64,000 nt of DNA, from the NCBI GenBank assembly GCA_021234155.1, contig JAJEKV010000198.1, forward strand, positions 1 through 64,000, read 5' to 3'. The notes under the pieces were generated by a model. That model worked only from the letters and a program-made list of their open reading frames with translations. It ran no database searches and was not told where the DNA came from. Positions 12,548-25,065 of this stretch are shown in pieces. Numbering within the stretch: position 1 is the first letter of the stretch; each line of letters opens with the position of its first letter. The stretch comes from Isoetes taiwanensis. Lineage: Eukaryota; Streptophyta; Lycopodiopsida; Isoetales; Isoetaceae. The translations under genes were made by a program, and so were the position numbers.

Positions 12548-14581
12548 AGTGTTATTAGAGCGAAGCTGTGATTCTTCTGGGAATCTATGGGCTATGGGAA
12601 CATCAAGGCTGCGAACCAAGAACCTTGCAAGCTTGTGCTGCAAGTATAGATGGGTTTAACGTCAAAAAGTTAAGGGTTAAAGTATATGGGTAAACAGTGA
12701 ATCTTGGAGTGTGGCGTCCAAAGTGGAATTCTAGAGCCGAAGGATTTGTGAAAATCTAGGTCAAAGATCTTGTGCCTGATGAATAAGTATATTATTCTGA
12801 TACATTGGATTTGGTGACTACTGCTATAAATGAGGCTGGGACATCGATGCTTGAGGATAAAATTGATTGCTTCCGTGGAGAATGCTTTCGAAGTATATGG
12901 AACAACTTGTTGCGAGCGAAGTGAATTATTGAGAACCGCTTAAAAGCATCCTGCTTGGAATTGGAGTCGGATCGTGGTGATCCGAAACTGATTGGCCGTT
13001 GGGGGTCATTTATATAAATATTTGGCTTGGGAAGTCATATATATTAACACTTGGCCTTATTTGCAGGTTTGCATAGTGTTAAGCATTGGGGAGGACACTT
13101 TACGTAGAAAGCTGCCAAGGATATGAGCGCAAAATTTGGATGTGCAATCTCAAATTGTTTCCTATGGGCGAGCTTATGGGTAAAGTTCCTAAGTTGAATT
13201 TCTTTATTTGGAATAAAGAATAGATACTTTTCTTTGTGTATATCCATGGTAGATTAGTGACTACGATTACAGTAAAGCCGGCGAACATGGTATACTAGAT
13301 AGGAATGCCTCTTGGAAGATTAGTGGTTGTGGCTAGCAAAGACTGTCGGCTTCACAAAGAGAGCATAAGATGTAAATTTCTTGGAAGATTAGTAATTGTG
13401 GTTTGCAACACAATTGGCTTGACAAAATTACATCACAGTATTGTCTTGGAGATACGCTTATATCTTGGAGATACATCGTATCGTGGTGGCGATACAATCA
13501 AGTAGTACCCGTAATGAAAGATAATAATGTACCATGGAGGTACAAAGGATATATAAAAAATCTTTGTGGAATGAAGCGGATATCCATAAGCATTTCTAGA
13601 GTTTTGCGGGGAGCTAAAAGAATGGGGGCGTGGAGGTTCCAATGGGTATAAGGTATTGTGGAAGTACAATAACTTATAACCATTCTTGAGTTCAGCGAGG
13701 GTCTAGGAACTCCAGTGTAATACGTTGAACATGGACAATCACCTTGAGAAGGGATGGACCAAAACGGAACATACTTGGGCGATAGCGGACGATCTATCTT
13801 GAGAAGGGATGGATTGATATGGAGCAAGCGCCGGGGGCGGTCCACGCATTTAATGGGTTATTGGAATTATGGCAAATACTATGTAAATGTTATTCCTAAG
13901 GTCACCTAATAATATGAAGGGCATAGGATAACATAGCATGTGGGTGTGAAGAACCATTGAACTTTATGGAAGGGGTGAGGGGCACTATCATTGGGATGAT
14001 TTATTGGTTGAGAAAAAATCATAGATAATATCCATATAATAAGTCATATAATCTAATTAAAGACAAGGAGATATTTTGAGAAAAAAGGCAAACCGCCTGC
14101 TAAAAAAGGCTAAAGTCATGAGAGAGCTCTATAAATAGAACCAAAACTTCCGTTGGACATATCTCATAACCAGAGCTCAGTTGCAGCGACTTTTAGCTTG
14201 TTGGAGCCATTTCGAGGAGTCTAGTTTCTGAATTGGGTGGCACATTCGTAGTTCATCCGGAGGAGAGGTAATAGCCCTAAAAAGCGTGGCGTGGTCACGA
14301 GATCTTTGCCATAGCGATTTTCTGATTTGTAATTGTTTTCGAATTGTGGCTACTTGGGTAGCTAGATTAGTTTGGAAGGCCAATAAGCCGGATGCGAGCT
14401 TTGTATTTACCATAGAGCACTTGTGTTTGCCATAATCCGATTGGATCGGTTGGGTGGTTAATGGTGCTGCCATATCACTTGTGACATGAATAAAGTTTCT
14501 TTTGTCTGTGTTCTATTATTTCATTGTGGATTCTATGATTCTATGTTATTGCGACTTCCCAAATATACATGAATCGTATCA
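12548..14581 (+). repeat. Array unit U4
   Basis: Unit of 2034 bp with a decayed primer-binding site, TGTTATTAGAGC, at 12550. The sequence is strongly diverged by short indels. Confidence 0.85.
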
Positions 14582-15877
14582 AGTGGTATCGCCCGAAATT
14601 TGTGATTCTTATGGGAATCTATGGGCTATGGGAACATCAAAGGTTTCGCGAAACACCAAGAACCTTGCAAGCTTGTCTTTGCAAGTATAGATGGGTTTAA
14701 CCGTCAAAGAAGTGTTAGTGAAGTATATGGGTACAATTGAATCTTGGAGTGTGGCATCCAAAGTGGAATTCTAGAGCCAAAGGATTTGTGAAAATCGGGA
14801 CAAAGATCTTGTACACGATGAATAAGTATATTATTCGATACATTGGATTTGGTGACTACGCTATAAATGAGGTTGGGACATCAGTAGTGAGATAAAATTC
14901 GATTGCTTCCGTGGAGAATGCTCGAAGTATATGGAACAACTTGTTGCTTGAGCGAACGATTATTGGAGAACCGCAAAAGCATCCCCGCTTGGGATTCTTG
15001 AGTCGGTCGTGGTGATCACGAGACCGATTGGCAGTTGGGGGTCATTTATATAAATATTTGGCTTGGGAAGTCATCTATATTAACACTTGACCTTATTTGC
15101 AGGTTTGCATAGTGTTAAGCATTGGGAGGACACTTTACGAGAAAGCTGCCAATGATATGAGCGCAAAATTTGGATGTGCAATCTCAAATTGTTTCCTATG
15201 GACATGCTTATGGGTAAAGTTCTAAGTTGAATTTCTTTATTTGGAATAAAGAATAGATACTTTTGCTGTGTATATCCATGGTAGATTAGTGACTACGATT
15301 GCAACGTAGCCGGCTTGAACATGGTATACTAGATAGGGAATGCCTCTTGGAAGATTAGTGGTTGTGACTGCAGCACAATCGGCTTGACAAGAGAGCATAA
15401 GATGTAAATTTCTTGGAAGATTAGTAATTGTGGTTGCAACATAATTGGCTTGACAAAATTACATCTGTATCTTGGAGATACACTGTATCGTGGTGGCGAT
15501 ACAATCAAGTAGTACCGCGGAGGTACGAAAGATAATAATGTACCACGGAGGTACAAAGGATAACCATTCTTGAGTTCGCAGGGTCTAGGAAATCCCAGGT
15601 GTATGTTGAACATGGGACAATCACCATGAGAAGGGATGGACCAAACTGGAACGTACTTGGACGATCGCGGACGATCTATCTTGAGAAGGGATGGATTGAT
15701 ATGGAGCAAGCATGGGGGAGCGGTCCACGGCGAATGGGTTATTGGAATTATGGCAAATACTATGTAAATGTTATTCCTAAGGTCACCTAATAATATGAAG
15801 GGGCATAGGATAACATAGCATGTGGGTGTGAAGAACCATTGAACTTTATGGAAGGGGTCGAGGCACTATTATTGGGA

Positions 15878-17714
15878 CTAGTAATGGTGCCCAGCGTTGC
15901 TGGGCAAATATTGGGAACATTTGTGGATGGAAACCTATTCAGCTCAGACTCATTTTTATACATCTAATATAATAGAAACCAAGTCCATCATTGCTAGGCT
16001 ATAAGAGGTTTTTGTGCATTTGATAACCTTCCCTTTGCTCTATCCTGCATATCCTTTTTTCCTCATTTTCTTACACACTTTTTTTTTTCCCTTTTCTTAT
16101 TTTTTTCTGCACATTTACTTTTCTCCTTCTCTCTCTTTTTTTTTACCCTCTTCTCCCTCCTCTTTTTCTTCCTTTTCTCCTTCTCATTTTTCCCTTTCCT
16201 TTTTTTTTTTTGGCTTTTTTTTCCTTCCCTTTTCACCTTTCTCCACCCTTCCATTTTTCTCATGCTCTTTTTTTTCCTTTCCTTTTCCCATTCCTTTTGC
16301 ATTTCTTTTCCCTTCCCTTTTCTCATGCCCTTTTTGCATTCCCTTTTCCCCACCTTTTTTTTTAATGTTTTTCTTCCTCTCCTCACACTCTTCTTCTTTA
16401 TCTCATGTCTCTTTTTTCCCATTTTCTTCTTCCTTTTTTCTCATGCCTTTTTTCCTTTCCTTCCCCCCTTTCCGCCTCCATTTTTCCTTTTCCCTTTCCT
16501 TCTTTTTTCATCATTTCCCCACCCTTTCCATTTTTCCCGTGCCCTTTTCCTCTTTCCTTCCCCCTTTCCTTTTCTCTTTCCCTTTCCCTTTCCCTTTCCC
16601 TTTCCCTTTCCTTTTCCTTTTCCCTTTTTCCCATGTATTTTTCCATTCCCTTTTTTCCACTTTTTTTTACTTGCCTTTTCTTCCGCCTTTCCTTACCCTC
16701 TTCCCCTTTTCCCCGTCCGTATTGCCCTTTTTTCTTTTTCTTTTCCCTTTCCCTCTTCCAATTTTTTCCGTGCCCTTTTTCCCTTCCTCTTTTCCATTTT
16801 CCCTCCTTATTCCTCGTGTTCTTTTTTCTTTCCCCTTTCCTTTTTCCTTTTCCTTCTTTTTTTCATCCTTTTCTCTTTTTCCATGCCCTTTTCCTCTTTC
16901 CTTTCCACCCTTTTTTTTTCCTTCTCTCTTTTCCTTTCCATTTTCCCACACCTTTTTCCATTCCATTTTTTCCACCTTTTTCACATGCCCTTTTTCCTCC
17001 TTTTCCCACCCTCTTCCCCTTTTCCCTTTTCCTCTTTTTCTATTCCATGTTTTCATTTCTCTTTTTGCTTTTTCGCTTTTCCCCTTTTCCCTTTTCCCTT
17101 TTTTCCATCTATTTTCCCTTTCTTTTTTTTCCTTTCCTCACCCTTTTCCTCTTCTCGTGCCACTTTCTCCTTCCTCTCTCATTTCCCTCTCCCTTTTCCT
17201 CATGCCCTTTTCCCTTTTTCGCCTCCTTTTTCCTTTTTCCTTCCCTTTCTATTTTTCCATGCCCTTTTTCCCTCTCTCCACCATTCTTATCTTCCCTTTT
17301 TTCCTTAGTCACCCTTTTTCGTCTTCACATTTTTTTCCGTTGCTTTTTTTTTTCTTCCTTTTCCTCCTTTCCCCTTTTCTTTTCCCTTATTCTGTCCTCA
17401 CCCTTTCCCCCTTTTCCTTTTCATAGTGTCTTTTTTTTCCTTCCTTTTTCTCCCTTTCTTTTTCTTTCCCTTTTTCGTGCTCTTTTCCCTTTCCTTTTTC
17501 CTTCTCCGTCTTTCCCTTTTGCCCGTGCCTTTTTGCCTCTCACTTTGCCCTTTTCTCTGCCATTTTCCCTTTCCTCTTAAGAGATCAGAGCATGGCCAAT
17601 CATGGTGGTGGGAAGTTGTGCGATAAATCTCGGCCTTCAAATGCAATCAGACGATCTCAACTATCTAAATTAGGGTTTGATGCAAGACATACGCTAAAAC
17701 TTTATAATATAAGA
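15878..17714 (-). mobile_element. Helitron, polypurine type (1837 bp)
   Basis: The 3' end is CTAG at 15878-15881 with hairpin GCCCAGC-GTT-GCTGGGC at 15889-15905. The 5' end is TCTTATATTATAAAG (complement of 17700-17714). It is inserted between A (15877) and T (17715) in U5. The empty site 'attggga-tggttattgg' is seen in the neighbouring units, so the insertion is precise and without target duplication, as expected for Helitrons. Confidence 0.9.
16060..17575 (-). repeat. Polypyrimidine/polypurine minisatellite in the Helitron at 15878
   Basis: About 1.5 kb of C/T on the plus strand with CATG/CGTG punctuation, including a run of CCCTTT hexamers near 16575-16615. It is closely similar to the tracts at 25245, 21125 (inverted) and 54540 (inverted). 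Confidence 0.9.
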
Positions 17715-18293
17715 TGGTTATTGGTTGAGAAAAAAATCATAGATAATATCCATATGATAAGTCATATAATCTAATTAAAGACAAGGAGATATTTTGAGAA
17801 AAAGGCAACTGCCTGCTAAAGTCGCAGAGAGCTCTATAAATAGAACCAAAAATTCAGTTGGACATATCTCCGCAACCAGAGCTTCGATTGCAACGACTCT
17901 TAGCTTATTGGAGCCGGCTCGGAGTCTAGTTTCTGAATTGGGGTAGCACATTCCGTAGTTCATCCGGAGGAGAGAGTAATGGCCGAAAACGTGATAAGTG
18001 GTCACAGATCACTGACATAACGACTTTACAGATTTGTAATTGTTTTCTGAACTGTGGCTACTTGGAGTAGCTAGATTAGTTTGGAAGGCCAATAAGCCAG
18101 ATGCCAGAGCTTTGTATTTGCCATAGAGCACTTGTGTTTGCCATAATCCAGTGGATGCGGTTGGGTGGTTAATGGTGCTGCCATATCACTTGTGACATGA
18201 ATAAAGTTTCTTTAGTCCAGTGTTCTATTATTTCATTGTGGATTCTATGAGTCTATGTTATTGCGACTTCCCAAATATACATGAATCGTATCA

Positions 18294-20327
18294 AGTGTTA
18301 TTAGAGCCGGCCGTGATTCTTCCGGGAATCTATGGGCTATGGGAACATCAAGGTCGCTGAAACACCAAGAACCTTGCAAGCTTGTGCCGCAAGTATAGAT
18401 GGGTTTAACTTCCGCCAAAGAAGTGTTAAGGGCTTAAGTATATGGGTAAACAGGTGAATCTTGGAGTGTGGCGTCCAAAGTGGAATTCTAGAGCCGAAGG
18501 ATTTGTGAAAATCAGGACAAAGATCTTGTGCCCGATGAATAAGTATATTATTCGATACATTGGATTTGGTGACTACCGCTATAAATGAGGTGGGACATCA
18601 TGAGCGAGATAAAATTGGGTTTTCCGTGGAGAATGCTCAAGTATATAAAACAACTTGTTGCTTAACGAAGTCCGGATTATTGGAGAACCGCAAAAAAGTA
18701 TCCCGCTTGGGATTGCGAGTCGATCGTGGTGATCCGAGAGACCCATTGGCCGCAAGGGGTCATTTATATAAATATTTGGCTTGGGAAGTCATCTATATTA
18801 ACACTTGACCTTATTTGCAGGTTTGCATAGTGTTAAGCATTGGGGAGGACACTTTACGTAGAAGCTGCCAAGGATATGAACGCAAAATTTGGATGTGCAA
18901 TCTCAAATTGTTTCCTATGGAGTACCTTATGGGTAAAGTTCCTAAGTTGAATTTCTTTATTTGGAATAAAGAATAGATACTTTGCTGTGTATATCCATGG
19001 TAGATTAGTGACTACGATTGCAACGTAGCCGGCTTGAACATGGTATACTAGATAGGGAATGCCTCTTGGAAGATTAGTGGTTGTGACTGCAGCACAATCG
19101 GCTTCACAAGAGAGCATAAGATGTAAATTTCTTGGAAGATTAGTAATTGTGGTTGCAACACAATTGGCTTGACAAAATTACATCTGTGTCTTGGAGATAC
19201 GCTATATCTTGGAGATACACTGTATCGTGGTGGTGGCGATACAATCAAGTAGTACCGCGGAGGTACGAAAGATAATAATGTACCACGGAGGTACAAAGGA
19301 TATATCGTACTGTGGAAGTACGCGGATATCCATAACTGTTTCTAGAGTTTTGCAGGAGCTAAAAGAATGGGGACGTGGAGGTTCCAATGGGTATAAGGTA
19401 TTGTGGAAGTACAATAACTTATAACCATTCTTGAGTTCGCAGGGTCTAGGAACTCCCAGGTGTACGTTGAACATGGACAATCACCTTGAGAAGGGATGGA
19501 CCAAACTGGAACGTACTTGGACGATAGCGGACGATCTACTTGAGAAGGGATGGATTGATATGGAGCAAGCACGGGGGAGCGGTCCACGGCGAATGGGTTA
19601 TTGGAATTATGGCAAATACTATGTAAATTTTATTCCTAAGGTCACCTAATAATATGAAGGGGCATAGGATAACATAGCATGTGGGTGTGAAGAACCATTG
19701 AACTTTATGGAAGGGGTCGAGGCACTATCATTGGGATGGTTATTGGTTGAGAAAAAAATCATAGATAATATCCATATAATAAGTCATATAATCTAATTAA
19801 AGACAAGGAGATATTTTGAGAAAAAGGCAACTGCCTGCTAAAAAAAAGGCTAAAGTCGCAGAGAGCTCTATAAATAGAACCAAAACTTCAGTTGGACATA
19901 TCTCCGCAACTAGAGCTCCGATTGCAACGACCTTTAGCTTGTTGGAGCCGGCTCGGAGTCTAGTTTCTGAATTGGGGTGGCACATTCCGTAGTTCATCCG
20001 GAGGAGAGAGTAATAGCCGAAAACGTGACAAGTGGTCACAGATCACTGCCATAGCGACTTTACAGATTTGTAATTGTTTTCTGAATTGTGGCTACTTGGA
20101 GTAGCTAGATTAGTTTGGAAGGCCAATAAGCCAGATGCCAGAGCTTTGTATTTACCATAGAGCACTTGTGTTTGCCATAATCCAGTGGATCCGGTTGGGT
20201 GGTTAATGGTGCTGCCATATCACTTGTGACATGAATAAAGTTTCTTTTGTCCCGTGTTCTATTATTTCATTGTGGATTCTATGATTCTATGTTATTGCGA
20301 CTTCCCAAATATACATGAATCGTATCA
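18294..20327 (+). repeat. Array unit U6
   Basis: Unit of 2034 bp. The site following the LTR end is TGTTATTAGAGC at 18296, a decayed primer-binding site. One GTG of the stem 'GTATCG...CGATAC' region is duplicated near 19230. Confidence 0.85.
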
Positions 20328-20990
20328 AGTGGTATCGAGATTTAAGCGGGTGATTCTTATGGGAATCTATGGGCTATGGGAACATCAAGGCTCGAAACAC
20401 TCAAGAACCTTGCAAGCTTGTGCTGCAAGTATAGATGGGTTTAACCGTCAAAGAAGTGTTAGGCTTAAGTATATGGGTACACAGTGAATCTTGGAGTGTG
20501 GCGCCCAAAGTGGAATTCTAGAGCCAAAGGATTTGTGAAAATCTCGGGGCGGATCTTGTGCACGATGAATAAGTATATTATTCGATACATTGGATTTGGT
20601 GATTCTTGCTATAAATGAGGTTGGGACATCCAGAAAGTGTGATAAAAATTGGTGCTTCCGTGGAGAATGCTCGAAGTATATGGAACAACTTGTTGCTTAA
20701 CGAAGTCCGGATTATTGGAGAACCGCAAAAGCATCCCGCTTGGGATTATGAGTCGATCATGGTGATCCGAGACCCGATTGGCCGTTGGGGTCATTTATAT
20801 AAATATTTGGCTTGGGAAGTCATCTATATTAACACTTGACCTTATTTGCAGGTTTGCATAGTGTTAAGCATTGGGGAGGACACTTTACGTAGAAGCTGCC
20901 AATGATATGAACGCAAAATTTGGATGTGCAATCTCAAATTGTTTCCTATGGACAGGCTTATGGGTAAAGTTCCTAAGTTGAATTTCTTTA

Positions 20991-22811
20991 TCTTATATTA
21001 TAAAGTTTTAGCGTATGTCTTCAATCAAACCCTAATTTAGATAGTTGAGATCGTCTGATTGCATTCGAAGGCCGAGATTTATCGCACAACTTCCCACCAC
21101 CGTGATTGGCCATGCTCTGATCTCTTAAAGGGAAAGGGAAAATGGCAGAGAAAAGGGCAAAGTGAGAGGCAAAAAGGCATGGGTAAAAGGGAAAGACGGA
21201 GAAGGGAAAAGGAAAGGGAAAAGAGCACGAAAAAGGGAAAGAAAAAGAAAGGGAGAAAAAGGAAGGAAAAAAGGACACTATGAAAAGGAAAAGGGGGAAA
21301 GGGTGAGGACAGAATAAGGGAGGAAAAGGAAGAAAAATAGGGCAACAGGAAAAAGGTGAAGACGGAAAGGGTGACGGAAGGGAAAAAGGGGAAGATAAGA
21401 ATGATGGAGAGAAGGAAAAAAGGGCATGGAAAAATAGAAAGGGAAGGAAAAAGGAAAAAGGAGGCAAAAAAGGGGAAAAGGGCATGAGGAAAAGGGAGAG
21501 GGAAATGAGAGAGGAAGGAGAAAGTGGCACGAGAAGAGGAAAAGGGTGAGGAAAGGAAAAAAAGAAAGGGAAAAAGAGATGGAAAAAGGGAAAAGGGAAA
21601 AGCAAAAAGAGAACAGAAAACATGGAATAGGAAAAGAGGAAAAGGGAAAAGGAGGAAAAAGGGCATGTGAAAAAGGTGGAAAAAATGGAATGGAAAAGGG
21701 TGTGGGAAAATGGAAAGGAAAAGAGAGAAGGAAAAAAAAAAGGGTGGAAAAGGAAAAGAGAAAAAGGGCATGGAAAAAGAGAAAAGGATGAAAAAAGAAG
21801 GAAAAGGAAAAGGAAATGGGAGGCTTAAAGGGGAAAGGGGAAAGAAAAAAAAGAACACGAGGAATAAGGAGGGAAAATGGAAAAGAGGAAGGAAAAAGAA
21901 CCTGAAAAAACTAGAAGAGGGAAAGGGTGAGGAAAGGGTAAAAATAAAGGGAAAAAGAGCATAGGGAAAGGGAAAAGGAAAAGAAAAAAGGGGAACAGGG
22001 ACGGGGAAAAGGGGAAGAGGGTAGGGAAAGGCGGAAGAAAAGGCAAGTAAAAAAAGTGGAAAAAATGTAATGGAAAAATACATGGGAAAAAGGGAAAAGG
22101 AAAAAAGGGAAAGGGAAAGGGAAAGGGAAAGAGAAGAGGAAGGGGAAGGGGAAGGAAAGAGGAAAAGGGCAGGAAAAAAAGGGAAAGGGTGGGAAAATGA
22201 TGAAAAAAAAGAAGGAAAAGGAAAAAAAAAAAAAAAAGAAAGGGGGGGGGGAAGGAAAGGAAAAAAAGGCATGAGAAAAAGGAAGAAGAAAATGGAAAAA
22301 AGAGACATGAGATAAAGAAGAAGAGGGTGAGGAGAGGAAAAAAACATAAAAAAAAAGGTGGGAAATGGGAATGCAAAAAGGGCATGAGAAAAGGGAAGGG
22401 AAAAGAAAAAGTAAAAGGAATGGGAAAAAGAGCATGAGAAAAATGGGAAGGGTGGAGAAAGGTGAAAAAAGGAAGGAAAAAAAGCCATCAAAAAGGGAAA
22501 GGGAAAGGGAAAAATGAGAAGGAGAAAAGGAAGGAAAAGAGGAGGGAGAAGAGGGTAAAAAAGAAAAAAAAAAAAAAGAGAGAGAAGGAGAAAAGTAAAT
22601 GTGCAGGAAAAAAAAAAAGAAAAGGTAAAAAAGAAAGTGTGTAAGAAAATGAGGAAAAAAGGATATGCGGGATAGAGCAAAGGGAAGGTTATCAAATGCA
22701 CACCTCTTATAGCCTAGATATGATGGACTTGGTTAATGAGTCTAAGCTGAATAGGTTTCCATCCACAAATGTTCCCAACATTTGCCCAGCAACGCTGGGC
22801 ACCATTACTAG
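20991..22811 (+). mobile_element. Helitron, polypurine type, opposite orientation (1821 bp)
   Basis: The 5' end TCTTATATTATAAAG begins at 20991. The 3' hairpin GCCCAGC-AAC-GCTGGGC is at 22784-22800, then ACCATTA and CTAG (22808-22811). The flanks 'aatttcttta' and 'tttggaataaag' join to the uninterrupted sequence in other units, again an A/T site. The subterminal 3' part is shorter than in its relatives (a gap near 22733). Confidence 0.9.
21125..22650 (+). repeat. Polypurine minisatellite in the Helitron at 20991
   Basis: G/A-rich on the plus strand with CATG/CACG punctuation. It contains homopolymer runs of A and G near 22215-22250. The frames inside are composition artefacts. Confidence 0.9.
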
Positions 22812-25065
22812 TTTGGAATAAAGAATAGATACTTTTGTTGTGTATATCCATGGTAGATTAGTGACTACGATTGCAACGTAGCCGGCTTGAACATGGTATA
22901 CTAGATAGGGAATGCCTCTTGGAAGATTAGTGGTTGTGACTGCAGCACAATCGGCTTGACAAGAGAGCATAAGATGTAAATTTCTTGGAAGATTAGTAAT
23001 TGTGGTTGCAACATAATTGGCTTGACAAAATTACATCCGTCAGATCTTGGAGATACAGATCGTGGTGGCGCATAATCAAGTAGTACCGCTGGAGGTAATG
23101 AAGATAATAATGTACCACGGAGGTACAAAGGATAACCATTCTTGAGTTCGCAGGGTCTAGGAACTCCCAGGTGTATGTTGAACATGGGACAATCACCTTG
23201 AGAAGGGATGGACCAAACTGAACGCGATCTTGGACGATCGACTTTTAATTTGATCTATCTTGAGAAGGGATGGATGGATATGGAGCAAGCATGGGGGAGC
23301 GGTCCACGGCGAATGGGTTATTGGAATTATGGCAAATACTATGCATAACGACTTTACAGATTTGTAATTGTTTTCTGAACTGTGGCTACTTGGAGTAGCT
23401 AGATTAGTTTGGAAGGCCAATAAGCCAGATGTCAGAGCTTTGTATTTGCCATAGAGCACTTGTGTTTGCCATAATCCAGTGGATCCGGTTGGGTGGTTAA
23501 TGTTGCTGCCATATCACTTGTGACATGAATAAAGTTTCTTTAGTCCAGTGTTCTATTATTTCATTGTGGATTCTATGAGTCTATGTTATTGCGACTTCCC
23601 AAATATACATGAATCGTATCAAGTGTTATTAGAGCGAAGCTGTGATTCTTCTGGGAATCTATGGGCTATGGGAACATCAAGGCTGCGAAACACCAAGAAC
23701 CTTGCAAGCTTGTGCTGCAAGTATAGATGGGTTTAACTTCGTCAAAGAAGTGTTAAGGGCGAAGTATATGGGTAAACATGTGAATCTTGGAGTGTGGCGT
23801 CCAAAATGGAATTCTAGAGCCGAAGGATTTGTGAAAATCTGGGACAAAGATCTTGTGCCTGATGAATAAGTATATTATTCTGATACATTGGATTTGGTGA
23901 ATGCTCGAAGTATATAAAACAACTTGTTGCGAACGAGTCTGGATTATTGGAGAACCGCAAAAGTATTCTGCTTGGGATTGCGGAGTCAGATCGTGGTGAT
24001 CTGAGAGACTGATTGGCCGTTGGGGGTCATTTATATAAATATTTGGCTTGGGAAGTCATCTATATTAACACTTGGCCTTATTTGCAGGTTTGCATAGTGT
24101 TAAGCATTGGGGAGGACACTTTACGTAGAAGCTGCCAAGGATATGAACGCAAAATTTGGATGTGCAATCTCAAATTGTTTCCTATGGACAGGCTTATGGG
24201 TAAAGTTCCTAAGTTGAATTTCTTTATTTGGAATAAAGAATATATACTTTTCTTTGCGGTATATCCATGGTAGATTAGTGACTACTTATTGCAACGTGAG
24301 CCGGCTTGAACATGGTATACTAGATAGGGAATGCCTCTTGGAAGATTAGTGGTTGTGATTTGCAGCAATCTGGCTTCACAAGAGAGCATAAGATGTAAAT
24401 TTCTTGAAGATTAGTAATTGTGGTTGCAACACAATTGGCTTGACAAAATTACATCTGTGTCTTGAGATACGCTTATATCTTGGAGATACAATCAGATCGT
24501 GGTGGCGATACAATCAAGTAGTACCGCCAGAGGCACGAAGATAATAATGTACTGGAGGTACGAAAAGATAATAATGTACCACGAGGAGGTACAAAGGATA
24601 TATCGATCTTGTGGAAGTACGCGGATATCCATAACGTTTCTAGAGTTTTGATGGAGCTAAAAAGAATGGGGACGGAGGTTCCAATGGGTATAAGGTATTG
24701 TGGAAGTACAATAACTTATAACCATTCTTGAGTTCGCAGTCTAGGAACTCCTGTGTGTAGATTGAACATGGACAATCACCTTGAGAAGGGATGGACCAAA
24801 CTGGAACGTACTTGGACGATAATCAGGACGATCTACTTGAGAAGGGATGGATTGATATGGAGCAAGCACGGGGGAGCGGTCCACGGCGAATGGGTTATTG
24901 GAATTATGGCAAATACTATGTAAATGTTATTCCTAAGGTCACCTAATAATATGAAGGGGCATAGGATAACATAGCATGTGGGTGTGAAGAACCATTGAAC
25001 TTTATGGAAGGGGTCGAGGCACTATCATTGGGATGGTTATTGGTTGAGAAAAAAATCATAGATAA

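Larger units (their letters stand above)
14582..18293 (+). repeat. Array unit U5 (split by a Helitron)
   Basis: Net length 1875 bp after removing the Helitron at 15878-17714. It shares the ~122-bp hairpin-region deletion of U3 and U7 (join near 15560). The primer-binding site at 14584 keeps only TGGTATC. Confidence 0.85.
20328..23621 (+). repeat. Array unit U7 (split by a plus-strand Helitron, internally deleted)
   Basis: Net length is only 1473 bp. The Helitron at 20991-22811 interrupts it. A ~122-bp hairpin-region deletion is shared with U3 and U5. A second deletion joins 'aaatactatg' to 'cataacgac' near 23343, so this copy lacks the TATA box and most of the left part of the LTR. Confidence 0.85.
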